A stretch of 48,037 nt of DNA, from the NCBI GenBank assembly GCA_900758885.1, contig CAAETD010000131.1:1-48037 (forward strand), in the 5' to 3' direction. This stretch comes from an uncultured Collinsella sp. (GTDB lineage Bacteria; Actinomycetota; Coriobacteriia; Coriobacteriales; Coriobacteriaceae). The notes below the pieces were generated by a model. That model saw only the letters and a list, made by a program, of their open reading frames with translations, was not told the DNA's origin and searched no databases. Shown here piece after piece: positions 33,612 through 40,976 of the stretch. The position numbers and the translations under genes were made by a program. The stretch's first letter is position 1. Every line of letters starts with the position of its first letter.

Positions 33612-34733
33612 ATGCCAAAGTATTCTACCGCGTTCGGGATGGACGTCCACCTGAGGTCGACCACCGTCTGCGCCCTCGACGCGGACACCGGCGAGGCCGT
33701 GACGAGGAGGTTCCCCGGCAACCCCTGGGGCGAGATCGCCGGGTGGATGGATGGGTTCCCCGGGCCGTCGCTCGCGGCCTACGAGAGCGGCTACCTCGGC
33801 TTCGCCCCGCAAAGGGAGCTCGCCGGGCTCGGCGTCGAGTGCGTCGTCGCCGCGGTCTCGAAGATCCCCAGGTCGGCCGCCGACTCGGCCTCCAAGAACG
33901 ACAGGAACGACGCCGCCAGGATGGCCAGGGCGATACTCGCCCACGACATCTCCCCCGCATGGGTCCCCTCCCCCGAGGTCGAGGGCATCAGGGACCTCGC
34001 CGGCGCCTACGACGGGGCGACCGCGCGCCTGGCGACCGCCAAGCAGCGGCTGCTCGCCTTCCTCGCAAGGCGGGGGTTCGTCTACGGCGGCACCACGCCC
34101 GCCGGCAACCCGAGGAAGTACTGGACCTACGACTTCCTGAGGTGGCTCGACAAGGTCAGGCCTGAGGACGATGGCGGGGTTCGGGCGCTCGCCGCCCTGA
34201 GGAACGAGGTCGAGGCCGCGGCGGAGGCCCGGGCGGACCTGCTCTCCGAGTACAGGGCAGCCGTGGATGCCAGCCCGATCGCCGCGGAGGTGGCCGCCCT
34301 CCAGTCGATCAAGGGCTGCGCCTTCGCGCTGGCCGCAGCCTTCTCGGCCGAGGTCGGCGACTTCACGAGGTTCCGCTCCGGAAGGCAGGTCACGGCCTAC
34401 TTCGGCCTCGCGCCGAGCCAGAGGTCGAGTGGCGACTCCGTGCGGCTCGGAGGCATCAGCGGCGCGGGCAACGCGCTCGTGAGGAAGCTGGCCGTTGAGG
34501 GCTCATGGTGCTACGCCGCGGCGCGGCACCAGCCGAAGCTCATGCCGAGGGACACGGGCGTGCCCCTCGAGATAAGGATGCACGGGAGGAAGGGGTCCGA
34601 GCGGCTCCTGCGGCGGCGCGAGGAGATGCTCGCCCGCGGCATGCCCGCGGCGAAGGCCAACGCGGCCACCGCGGCCGAGCTCGTGAGGTGGCTCTGGGCC
34701 CTCGGCATGATGTGCCGGGAGGGCGCGGAATAG
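33612..34733 (+). CDS. IS110-family transposase (DEDD recombinase)
   Basis: Protein of 373 residues. The N-terminal RuvC-like DEDD domain has D11 (GMDVHLRSTT), E58 (AYESGYLG) and D97/D100 (KNDRNDAARMA). The C-terminal Transposase_20 domain has LQSIKGCAFALAAAFSAEVG and AYFGLAPSQRSSGDSVRLGG, with the conserved serine in the S-G-D segment. It is full length and has no stop or frameshift, so it is probably active. GGGAGG lies five bases before the ATG. Enzymes of this family use an RNA from the element's non-coding end to choose donor and target sites. Confidence 0.95.
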   Translation: MPKYSTAFGMDVHLRSTTVCALDADTGEAVTRRFPGNPWGEIAGWMDGFPGPSLAAYESGYLGFAPQRELAGLGVECVVAAVSKIPRSAADSASKNDRNDAARMARAILAHDISPAWVPSPEVEGIRDLAGAYDGATARLATAKQRLLAFLARRGFVYGGTTPAGNPRKYWTYDFLRWLDKVRPEDDGGVRALAALRNEVEAAAEARADLLSEYRAAVDASPIAAEVAALQSIKGCAFALAAAFSAEVGDFTRFRSGRQVTAYFGLAPSQRSSGDSVRLGGISGAGNALVRKLAVEGSWCYAAARHQPKLMPRDTGVPLEIRMHGRKGSERLLRRREEMLARGMPAAKANAATAAELVRWLWALGMMCREGAE

Positions 34734-34735
34734 AC

Positions 34736-34990
34736 ATGGCCCCCGTCCCGGCGAGCCGGGCGGCCTTCGGGGATACCCCCTATTTCGCTGTGCGCGCGGA
34801 GCCCTCCGCATGCGCCTCGACAGACTTGGGGAACCCCGCCGAAGGAATGGAGTGCGGGCCGGCAGAACGGTATCCGCGGATATGAGACTGAGCCGAAGGC
34901 GTCGATGACATGCCGGGGCGGACCGGGACGGGTTAACGGCAGGCCCCGCCGACCGATTGCAAGCGGTCGGCGGGGCCATTGTGGCTCTTG
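34736..34990 (+). ncRNA. Candidate bridge RNA region of the IS element
   Basis: The 3' non-coding part of the element is rich in short hairpins: CCCGGCGAGCCGGG, GGGGATACCCC, GCGGAGCCCTCCGC and GGGGAACCCC. It ends in a 14-bp perfect stem, GGCCCCGCCGACCG with CGGTCGGCGGGGCC (34942-34977). In the IS1111 group the bridge RNA is encoded in this end. Placement by analogy only; RNA ends unknown. Confidence 0.35.
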
Positions 34991-35113
34991 ATAGCGGATT
35001 GGGTCATATGAGCGAAAGCCCGCCAGGGCGAGCAAGGTGCCTTCAAGAAAAATGGCGCCGCAGGTTGAGCATTAGTCAGCGAGCGGGTCGCATTTGTGAC
35101 AAGGTGACGTGAA

Positions 35114-35148
35114 ACGAAAGGGCGCTGACCTTTTGGTCGCGCCCTTGA
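35114..35148 (-). terminator. lysS terminator
   Basis: AAGGGCGC-GACC and GGTC-A-GCGCCCTT around an AAAA loop, with TTCGTTTC following on the minus strand. The region 35009-35224 otherwise has no gene. Confidence 0.65.
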
Positions 35149-35194
35149 AGTTGAACGTCAGATTGTCCAAATGCGGCCCGCGCAGCGTCGAGCC

Positions 35195-35221
35195 GTTACG
35201 CGGTTCGTAGAACCGCGTAAC
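35195..35221. repeat. GTTACGCGGTT palindrome after lysS
   Basis: GTTACGCGGTTC and GAACCGCGTAAC, perfect, three bases after the lysS stop. A sister copy follows dtd at 39711-39738. No T run, so not a standard terminator. Confidence 0.8.
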
Positions 35222-35224
35222 AAG

Positions 35225-37189
35225 TTAGTACATCTTTGCGCCGGCGGGAATGGAGGCGTCGAGCTGGATCAGGTTGAGGCGCTCCTCGCCCTCCTCCTCG
35301 TGGACAGCGCTGATCAGCATGCCGCAGCTGGGAATACCCATCATCTTGCGCGGAGGCAGGTTGGTGATGGCGAGCAAGGTCTTGCCAACCAGGTCCTCGG
35401 GCTCGTAATAAGCGTGAATACCGGAGAGGATGGTGCGGTCGGTGCCGGTGCCGTCGTCGAGCGTAAAGTTCAGCAGCTTCTTGGACTTCTTGACGGCCTC
35501 GCATGCCTTGACCTTCACAGCACGGAAGTCGCTCTTGGAGAAGGTATCAAAGTCGACGAACTCCTCAAACAGCGGCTCGACGGCAATCTTGGAATAATCA
35601 ACCGTGGGCTTGAGCGGCTTGACGAAGGGACTCGCGGTGTTGCCGGCCTCGGCAGCCTTGGCGGCAGCGGCACCGGACTGGAAACCCTTCTCGGGCTTCA
35701 TGTGCGGGAACAGCAGCACGTCGCGGATGGAAGCCTGGTTGGTGAGCAGCATGACCACGCGGTCGATACCAATGCCAATGCCGCCCGCGGGAGGCATACC
35801 GTACTCGAGGGCGCGCACGTAGTCCTCGTCGTACTCCATGGCCTCGTCGTCGCCGCCGGCCTTCTCGGCCATCTGGGCAGCAAAGCGCTCAGCCTGGTCG
35901 ACCGGGTCGTTGAGCTCGGAGAATGCGTTGGCGTACTCGTGGCCGGCGATGACCAGCTCAAAGCGGTGAGTCAAACGCGGGTCGTCCTCAAAACGCTTAG
36001 CGAGCGGGCTGACCTCGATGGGGTAATCGCACACGAAGGTCGGGTTGACGATGGTGTCCTCGCCCAGCTCATCGTAAATCTCGGCGATGATCTTGCCGGC
36101 AGTCCACTCGGGCTTGATCTCCAGGCCCTTCTCGCGCGCGGCGGCAGCAAGCTCCTCGACCGGCGTGTCGATGGTGACCTGCTTGCCGAGCACGTCGGAG
36201 ACGATGTCGGTCATGGGACGGCTGGCCCACTCACCAGAAAGGTCAATGGTCTGGCCCTGGTACTCGATGACCTCGGGGTTGCCGATGGCCTTGTTAGCCG
36301 CCTTAATGACGCCCTGGGCGAGCGCCTTCATGCCCTCGAGGTCGGAGAAGGCACGGTAGGCCTCCATCGTGGTGAACTCGGGGTTGTGGGTAAGGTCCAT
36401 GCCCTCGTTACGGAAGATGCGGCCGATCTCGAACACGCGCTCAAAACCACCGACGATGCAGCGCTTGAGGTGCAGCTCGGTGGCAATACGCAGGTAGCAC
36501 TCCTGATCGAGCGCGTTGAAGTGGGTAATGAACGGCTTGGCCGTGGCACCACCCTGGATGGTCTGCAGGATGGGGGTCTCGACCTCCATGTAGCCGTCGG
36601 ACTCCATAAAGCGACGGAAGGTGGAGAGAATCTGCGAACGCTTACGGAAGGTCTCGCGAACGTCGTCGTTGGCGATCAGGTCAACATAGCGCTGGCGATA
36701 GCGGGTCTCCTTGTCGGAAAGACCGTGGAACTTCTCGGGCAGTGGACGAACGGCCTTGGAAAGCAGGGTCGCGCTCTTAGGGGCAACGGAAAGCTGGCCG
36801 CGCTGGGTGCGCACGACCACGCCGGTCACGCCCAGGATGTCGCCCAGGTCGAGGGCCTTGAGCGTATTCCAGGCAGCCTCGTCCATGTCGTTGATGCGGC
36901 AGAACAGCTGAATCTCGGCAGTCGCATCGCGCACGACGATGAACATTATCTTGCCCTGGCCGCGCTTGGCGACCACGCGGCCGGCGATCTTCACGACGTC
37001 CTCGGTGTCCTCGCCATCGGCAAGCTCGGCGTACTTAGTCTCGATATCGGCGACGTAGTCCTCAAGCTCAGAGTGCTCGGGATAGGGGTTCTGGCCCGCC
37101 TCGAACAGGGCGGCGCGCTTGGCCAGGCGGGTGGCGCGCTCGTCGTTGAGCGTCGATGCCTGATCGGCGGCGTTCTGGTTCTCTGCCAT
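35225..37189 (-). CDS. lysS: Lysyl-tRNA synthetase with C-terminal tRNA-binding domain
   Basis: Protein of 654 residues; ordinary bacterial LysRS has about 500. The anticodon-binding OB fold is at about 60-170 and the class II catalytic core follows (motif 2 FEIGRIFRNEGMDLTHNPEF, motif 3 GIGIGIDRVVMLL). A linker with AAAAKAAEAG leads to residues about 545-654, which match the EMAPII/Trbp111 tRNA-binding fold (DFRAVKVKACEAVKKSKKLL, then LPPRKMMGIPSCGMLISA). This extra domain is usual in MetRS and rare in LysRS. It should raise tRNA affinity. Preceded by greA and its terminator. Confidence 0.95.
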   Translation of the reverse strand: MAENQNAADQASTLNDERATRLAKRAALFEAGQNPYPEHSELEDYVADIETKYAELADGEDTEDVVKIAGRVVAKRGQGKIMFIVVRDATAEIQLFCRINDMDEAAWNTLKALDLGDILGVTGVVVRTQRGQLSVAPKSATLLSKAVRPLPEKFHGLSDKETRYRQRYVDLIANDDVRETFRKRSQILSTFRRFMESDGYMEVETPILQTIQGGATAKPFITHFNALDQECYLRIATELHLKRCIVGGFERVFEIGRIFRNEGMDLTHNPEFTTMEAYRAFSDLEGMKALAQGVIKAANKAIGNPEVIEYQGQTIDLSGEWASRPMTDIVSDVLGKQVTIDTPVEELAAAAREKGLEIKPEWTAGKIIAEIYDELGEDTIVNPTFVCDYPIEVSPLAKRFEDDPRLTHRFELVIAGHEYANAFSELNDPVDQAERFAAQMAEKAGGDDEAMEYDEDYVRALEYGMPPAGGIGIGIDRVVMLLTNQASIRDVLLFPHMKPEKGFQSGAAAAKAAEAGNTASPFVKPLKPTVDYSKIAVEPLFEEFVDFDTFSKSDFRAVKVKACEAVKKSKKLLNFTLDDGTGTDRTILSGIHAYYEPEDLVGKTLLAITNLPPRKMMGIPSCGMLISAVHEEEGEERLNLIQLDASIPAGAKMY

Positions 37190-37203
37190 AAGTTAGCTCC
37201 TCA

Positions 37204-37246
37204 AACTAAAACGCTCCCCAGGATTCGGTCCCAGGGAGCGAAAACA
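37204..37246 (-). terminator. Terminator between greA and lysS
   Basis: CGCTCCC and GGGAGCG around a 16-base loop, then TTTTAGTTT on the minus strand; ends greA 15 bases before the lysS ATG, so it may also limit lysS expression. Confidence 0.7.
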
Positions 37247-37268
37247 TACCTTTACGCGGGACCGTGGT

Positions 37269-37739
37269 CTAGCGTGCGATCTTGGCGATGGTGTAGACGC
37301 GAGTCTTGCCGGAAGGCGTAACGACCTCGACGGAGTCGCCCTCGCCGTGACCGATGATGGCGTGACCGACCGGAGACTCGTTGGAAATCTTGTGCTCGAG
37401 CGAGTTGGTCTCGGTGGTACCGACGAGCGTGACTTCCATGACCTCGCCGTTGGGATCAATCAGCGAAACGGTGGAACCGATGGAGACGGTCAGGTCGCCC
37501 GTGGTGGCAGCAACCTGAGCGTTGGCGAGGATGGCCTGGATCTCGGCGATACGAGCGGCGTTCTGGGCCTGCTTGTCCTTAGCGGCGTCGTACTCGGAGT
37601 TCTCCGAAAGGTCGCCGAACGCGCGGGCTTCCTTGATGTCCTCGACGATCTCCTTGGCGTAATCGCCCTCACGCCAGGCGAGCTCCTCGACGAGCTTCTG
37701 GCGGCCCTCAGCGGTCAGTACGATCTGGCTTGCGTCCAT
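37269..37739 (-). CDS. greA: Transcription elongation factor GreA
   Basis: Protein of 156 residues. The N-terminal coiled coil (LTAEGRQKLVEELAWREGDY, then AFGDLSENSEYDAAKDKQ) carries the acidic DLSENSEY tip that stimulates RNA cleavage in backtracked polymerase. The C-terminal FKBP-like domain includes ISNESPVGHAIIGHGEGD. Start at 37739 (MDASQIVL) after GGGGAG; an upstream ATG at 37769 lacks a site. Length is normal. Confidence 0.96.
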   Translation of the reverse strand: MDASQIVLTAEGRQKLVEELAWREGDYAKEIVEDIKEARAFGDLSENSEYDAAKDKQAQNAARIAEIQAILANAQVAATTGDLTVSIGSTVSLIDPNGEVMEVTLVGTTETNSLEHKISNESPVGHAIIGHGEGDSVEVVTPSGKTRVYTIAKIAR

Positions 37740-37783
37740 ACGGATATCTCCCCAACTCTGATCAAACAATCAACTGTCAACAA

Positions 37784-37821
37784 AACGAAAAAGACCGGCT
37801 AGCCTGCGGGCAAGCCGGTCA
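37784..37821 (-). terminator. tatA terminator
   Basis: GACCGGCT and AGCCGGTC, then TTTTTCGTTTTG on the minus strand. Confidence 0.85.
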
Positions 37822-37845
37822 GGTGCTCACCCCAAAGGGATGGGA

Positions 37846-38121
37846 CTACTCTGCGTCCGCGTCGCTGTCCTCTGCCTGCTTCTTCTTGGCAGCAGCGAGC
37901 TTGGCCTCGAGCTCAGCGATCTCCTTGTCCTCCTCGGACTGCTCGACCACGACCTCCTCGGCCTGCTTGGTCTCGGCCTTATCGTCGCCCTCCATACCCT
38001 CACGGATATTCTTGACGGTAGAGCCGAGGGACTTGCCGAGCTTCGGCAGGTTCTTGGGCCCGAAGATAATCAGGACAACGACGAGAATAATGATGAGCTC
38101 AGGAACCCTCAGTCCAAACAT
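37846..38121 (-). CDS. tatA: Twin-arginine translocase subunit TatA
   Basis: Protein of 91 residues. One N-terminal membrane helix (VPELIIILVVVLIIFG) is followed by the hinge FGPKNLPKLGKSLG, the TatA/E signature, an amphipathic helix and a charged C-terminal tail rich in Glu, Lys and Ala. Start at 38121 after GGAGGT; the open frame upstream runs into tRNA-Pro and is not coding. It stands without tatC nearby, which is common. A TATACT -10 box lies at 38158-38163 (minus). Confidence 0.93.
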   Translation of the reverse strand: MFGLRVPELIIILVVVLIIFGPKNLPKLGKSLGSTVKNIREGMEGDDKAETKQAEEVVVEQSEEDKEIAELEAKLAAAKKKQAEDSDADAE

Positions 38122-38194
38122 GTAGACCTCCACAATACAGCGAGACAAGCTCGAATGAGTATACCGCGGGTATCGCGGTATCACAACACTAGCT

Positions 38195-38224
38195 AAAAAA
38201 AGGGACCGCAAGAAGCGGTCCCTC
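38195..38224 (-). terminator. tRNA-Pro terminator
   Basis: GGGACCGC and GCGGTCCC then seven T on the minus strand. Confidence 0.92.
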
Positions 38225-38233
38225 CTCATGCTC

Positions 38234-38310
38234 TGGTCGGGTTGACTGGATTTGAACCAGCGACCCCTGCGTCCCGAACGCAGTGCTCTACCAAACTGAG
38301 CCACAACCCG
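38234..38310 (-). tRNA. tRNA-Pro (CGG anticodon)
   Basis: Acceptor CGGGTTG with CAACCCG, discriminator A, encoded CCA. The anticodon loop TTCGGGA lies between CTGCG and CGCAG. Confidence 0.97.
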
Positions 38311-38359
38311 TTAGCTCGACTATAGTAACAAAGATTTCCGTCGTGTGCCAGAGAAATTT

Positions 38360-39256
38360 TTATTTCTTTGGCGCGTCGATTTGAACCGTGTTGGGAATAA
38401 GCTCAGTCGCGCAGGCCCACCAGCCATTTTGCTGGGCAGCATCGGCAAGCCTTTCGACCGTGGCAGCGGTGTCGCAAATGGCAAACGAGCAGGCACCCGA
38501 TCCGCACACATCTACAGCAACGGTTCCGTCCTGTTTACGCAGCCAGTCGAGGACCGTTTGAATCTGCGGCTCCATCTGTGCGGAAATGACACCCAGGTTG
38601 TTATGGATGAGCGCATATGCCGTCTCGGCATCACCAGCACGCAAGGCAGAAGCTATCGCGCCGGGCTTGTCCGCAGGCACCGGGGCCTCGTCAAAACGTC
38701 GATAGGCTTCAATTGTCGAAACGCTCGCCTCCCGCGGCTTGACCAGCACAACGGGCGTCGCGGGCAGCGCGGAGTATTCAGTTGCCAGCACGTCTCCCCC
38801 ACCTACGTAAAACGCAGGGCTCGCGTGCAAAAAGAACGGGACATCGGCACCAATGCCCCGCGCAATGTCATCGAGCGCGGGGTCGGTGCGATCAATGCCC
38901 CAGAGCTCCGCCAAGGCGACAATGACCGCGGCCGCATCCGTCGAGGGGCCGCCCAAGCCGGCGCACAATGGAATGCGCTTCTCAATCGTCACGCAGATGT
39001 TTGCCTCGCGACCATAATGCTCGGCCATAGCAACCGCAGCCCGATACGCCGTATTCTTTTGCATGGGAAAATCTGATGCCGGAACCGTCTGGACGGTCAG
39101 CGCCTGCGCCGGCGTGACCGTCACGGTATCGGAAAGACCGACGGCCGCCATCAGGGAATCGACCCTGTGATAGCCGCGGTCATCGCGCTCGGTATGAACC
39201 CCCAGGTAGAGGTTAATCTTTGCCGGCGCGGAAAGAGTCAGGGACCGATCGGTCAC
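38360..39256 (-). CDS. ispE: 4-diphosphocytidyl-2-C-methyl-D-erythritol kinase
   Basis: GHMP kinase of 298 residues, the fourth MEP-pathway enzyme, phosphorylating CDP-ME. Early motif APAKINLYLGV with GYHRVDSLM; ATP loop PLCAGLGGPSTDAAAVI, a slight variant of the usual GLGGGSSDAA; C-terminal motif VCGSGACSFAI in place of GSG. It starts two bases after the veg stop, as in Bacillus where veg and ispE are neighbours. Together with IspD and IspF it completes the middle of the MEP route. Confidence 0.93.
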   Translation of the reverse strand: MTDRSLTLSAPAKINLYLGVHTERDDRGYHRVDSLMAAVGLSDTVTVTPAQALTVQTVPASDFPMQKNTAYRAAVAMAEHYGREANICVTIEKRIPLCAGLGGPSTDAAAVIVALAELWGIDRTDPALDDIARGIGADVPFFLHASPAFYVGGGDVLATEYSALPATPVVLVKPREASVSTIEAYRRFDEAPVPADKPGAIASALRAGDAETAYALIHNNLGVISAQMEPQIQTVLDWLRKQDGTVAVDVCGSGACSFAICDTAATVERLADAAQQNGWWACATELIPNTVQIDAPKK

Positions 39257-39258
39257 CG

Positions 39259-39555
39259 TTAATGCTCCTCGAGCTGATTGCCGAGCGGGGTAAAGATATG
39301 CTCGCCGCTCTCGGGGTCGAACAGCTCGACCTGACCGGTGAGCACATCGATATACTGGTAGGACTGACGCGACTTGCGGCCACGACGCTCGTCAACCTCG
39401 ACAATGAAGACGGCCGGGTGGACGCTCTTGATGGTGCCCATGCGCTCGACGACGCGGGTACGGCCCATGTTGGCCTTAACCTTGACGCGATCGCCCACCA
39501 TATCGGTCAGCTTCTCGTGGATGTCGTCGACGTGATTGACTTCCATCTCTTCCAT
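39259..39555 (-). CDS. veg: Veg-family protein
   Basis: Protein of 98 residues. VKANMGRTRVVERMGTIKSV and VFIVEVDERRGRKSRQSYQY are the conserved core of the Veg family, an Sm/SH3-like small protein that in Bacillus influences biofilm matrix genes. Start ATG at 39555 has GGAGG eight bases upstream; ATG at 39546 (MEVNHVDD) is the only other reasonable choice, and one at 39579 lacks a site. Co-transcribed with ispE. Confidence 0.9.
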   Translation of the reverse strand: MEEMEVNHVDDIHEKLTDMVGDRVKVKANMGRTRVVERMGTIKSVHPAVFIVEVDERRGRKSRQSYQYIDVLTGQVELFDPESGEHIFTPLGNQLEEH

Positions 39556-39582
39556 GAACAGGGCCTCCAGAAGGTGCAATTC

Positions 39583-39602
39583 AAAAAGGGGATAATACCC
39601 CT
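39583..39602 (-). promoter_or_regulatory. Short terminator-like hairpin in the veg leader
   Basis: AGGGG-TATTAT-CCCCT followed by TTTT on the minus strand, between the promoter and the start. Confidence 0.5.
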
Positions 39603-39622
39603 AAGATAGACAAAACTCTAAT

Positions 39623-39631
39623 ACTATAGCA
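39623..39631 (-). promoter_or_regulatory. Extended -10 promoter of veg-ispE
   Basis: TG-C-TATAGT on the minus strand, about 70 bases before the veg start. Confidence 0.6.
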
Positions 39632-39710
39632 CCCTGTTGTGGCCATACGCAAGTAGCTAAAAAAGCCCGGTCTCGAATACGTACCAGACGACAATCTCGC
39701 ATGACCAGTT

Positions 39711-39738
39711 GTTACGCGGTTTGGTAAAACCGCGTAAC
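39711..39738. repeat. GTTACGCGGTT palindrome after dtd
   Basis: GTTACGCGGTTT and AAACCGCGTAAC with a GGTA loop, immediately after the dtd stop. Counterpart of 35195-35221. Confidence 0.8.
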
Positions 39739-40185
39739 CTAAAGGTTATCGGTGTCCAAGACGATGGTGAATGGGCCGTCGTTGACCAGGTCGACTTTCA
39801 TATCGGCGCCAAAAATGCCGTGCGCCACGTGTTCGACATCTTGGCGAACGAGCGTCAGGAAGTACTCGTAGAGCTCGTTGGCAACATCGGGCGCGCCGGC
39901 ATCCGTAAACGATGGGCGGCGACCGTGGCGGCAGTCAGCGAACAGCGTGAACTGCGACACCACGAGCACCTCACCGTCGACATCGGCAAGCGCCAAGTTG
40001 GTCTTGCCGTTCTCGTCCTCGTTGATGCGCAGCCCGCGGAGCTTGCCCCACAGCTTATCGGCCTCGGCACGCGTATCGCCATGGCCCACACCCAGCAGCA
40101 CCAGGTAGCCGCGTCCAATGCGGCCCACGCACTCGCCGTCGACCGTCACGCCGGCGTTGAGTACGCGCTGCACCACCGCACGCAC
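39739..40185 (-). CDS. dtd: D-aminoacyl-tRNA deacylase
   Basis: Protein of 148 residues, normal for DTD. It removes D-amino acids from mischarged tRNA. VVSQFTLFADCRHGRRPSF holds the SQFT motif and NDGPFTIVLD the cross-subunit Gly-Pro motif. The start is GTG at 40185, eight bases after GGAG, which lies in the last codons of rdgB; three bases separate the genes. Confidence 0.95.
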   Translation of the reverse strand: MRAVVQRVLNAGVTVDGECVGRIGRGYLVLLGVGHGDTRAEADKLWGKLRGLRINEDENGKTNLALADVDGEVLVVSQFTLFADCRHGRRPSFTDAGAPDVANELYEYFLTLVRQDVEHVAHGIFGADMKVDLVNDGPFTIVLDTDNL

Positions 40186-40188
40186 GGC

Positions 40189-40830
40189 CTACTCCTCGCC
40201 CGTCAGTTTGGCGGATAGGTGCTCGAGCGCATGGAATCGATGGCTGATGGCGTTCTTCTCGTCCGCCGTCAGCTCGGCCATGGTCTTGCCCGGCGTGTCG
40301 ACCGGCAGGAACAGCGGGTCGTAGCCAAAGCCGTGATCGCCGCGGCCCTCGTGCGCGATAACGCCCTCGCAGGCGCCCTCACCATAGGTGACCAGACCAT
40401 CCGTGTCGATGAGCGCGACGACGCTCATAAAACGCGCGGTGCGATCCTCGTCTGCCACGCCTTCCAAGTTAACGAGCAGCTTGGCGTTGTTGGCGGCATC
40501 GTCGCCATGCACGCCCGCATAGCGCGCGCTATACACGCCCGGCTCGCCGTCCAGGGCATCAACGACCAAGCCCGAATCGTCGGCAATGGCCATGAGCCCC
40601 GTCACCTCGACGGCAGCCTGCGCCTTGATGATGGCGTTCTCCAAAAACGTCGTGCCGTTTTCCTCGGGGTCCTCAAAATCGCCCAGCTGGCCGAGCGCCA
40701 CAAAGCGCACCTCGGGCATGACCTTGCCCAAAATGGCCTCGATCTCGGTGAGCTTATGAGCGTTTCCGGTTGCCACGACGATGGTCGCCGCCGGGTCGAG
40801 GGTGTCGATGTCGATCATCTCAAGTGCCAT
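40189..40830 (-). CDS. rdgB: XTP/dITP diphosphatase
   Basis: Ham1/RdgB-type pyrophosphatase of 213 residues that removes ITP and XTP from the nucleotide pool. Key motifs are IVVATGNAHKLTEIEAIL, TTFLENAIIKA, ADDSGLVVDALDGEPGV, GFGYDPLF and SHRFHAL. Coupled to dtd, so two proofreading enzymes share an operon. The hairpin at 40933-40976 between rph and this gene is the terminator of rph. Confidence 0.95.
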   Translation of the reverse strand: MALEMIDIDTLDPAATIVVATGNAHKLTEIEAILGKVMPEVRFVALGQLGDFEDPEENGTTFLENAIIKAQAAVEVTGLMAIADDSGLVVDALDGEPGVYSARYAGVHGDDAANNAKLLVNLEGVADEDRTARFMSVVALIDTDGLVTYGEGACEGVIAHEGRGDHGFGYDPLFLPVDTPGKTMAELTADEKNAISHRFHALEHLSAKLTGEE

Positions 40831-40932
40831 AACTGGCCTCCTTGTCTCTATAGCAATGCCGCGCCGAGGGCGACGAGGGCCTCTGCCTCTCCCCTCTCAA
40901 TCAACGGAAGTCTTGTGTCTAGACGTCTCCGC

Positions 40933-40976
40933 AGATAAAACCTACCAAAATAAACCTGTCCCTTTTGGCAGGTTAG
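40933..40976 (-). terminator. rph terminator, second copy of the 1746 repeat
   Basis: On the minus strand AACCTGCCAAAA, GGGACAGG loop, then TTTTGGTAGGTTTT. Same as 1748-1791 but for one A in the loop. Confidence 0.8.

Larger units (their letters stand above)
33488..35008 (+). mobile_element. IS110/IS1111-type insertion sequence
   Basis: About 1.52 kb bounded by perfect 14-bp inverted repeats TATGACCCAATCCG (33488-33501) and CGGATTGGGTCATA (34995-35008). It encloses one DEDD transposase gene with 110-124 bases before and about 270 bases after it. True ends may lie a few bases outside the repeats, as in the IS1111 group. Codon use (AGG arginine, GGG) and GC are clearly different from the flanks, showing recent arrival. 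No target duplication is evident, as expected. Confidence 0.85.
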
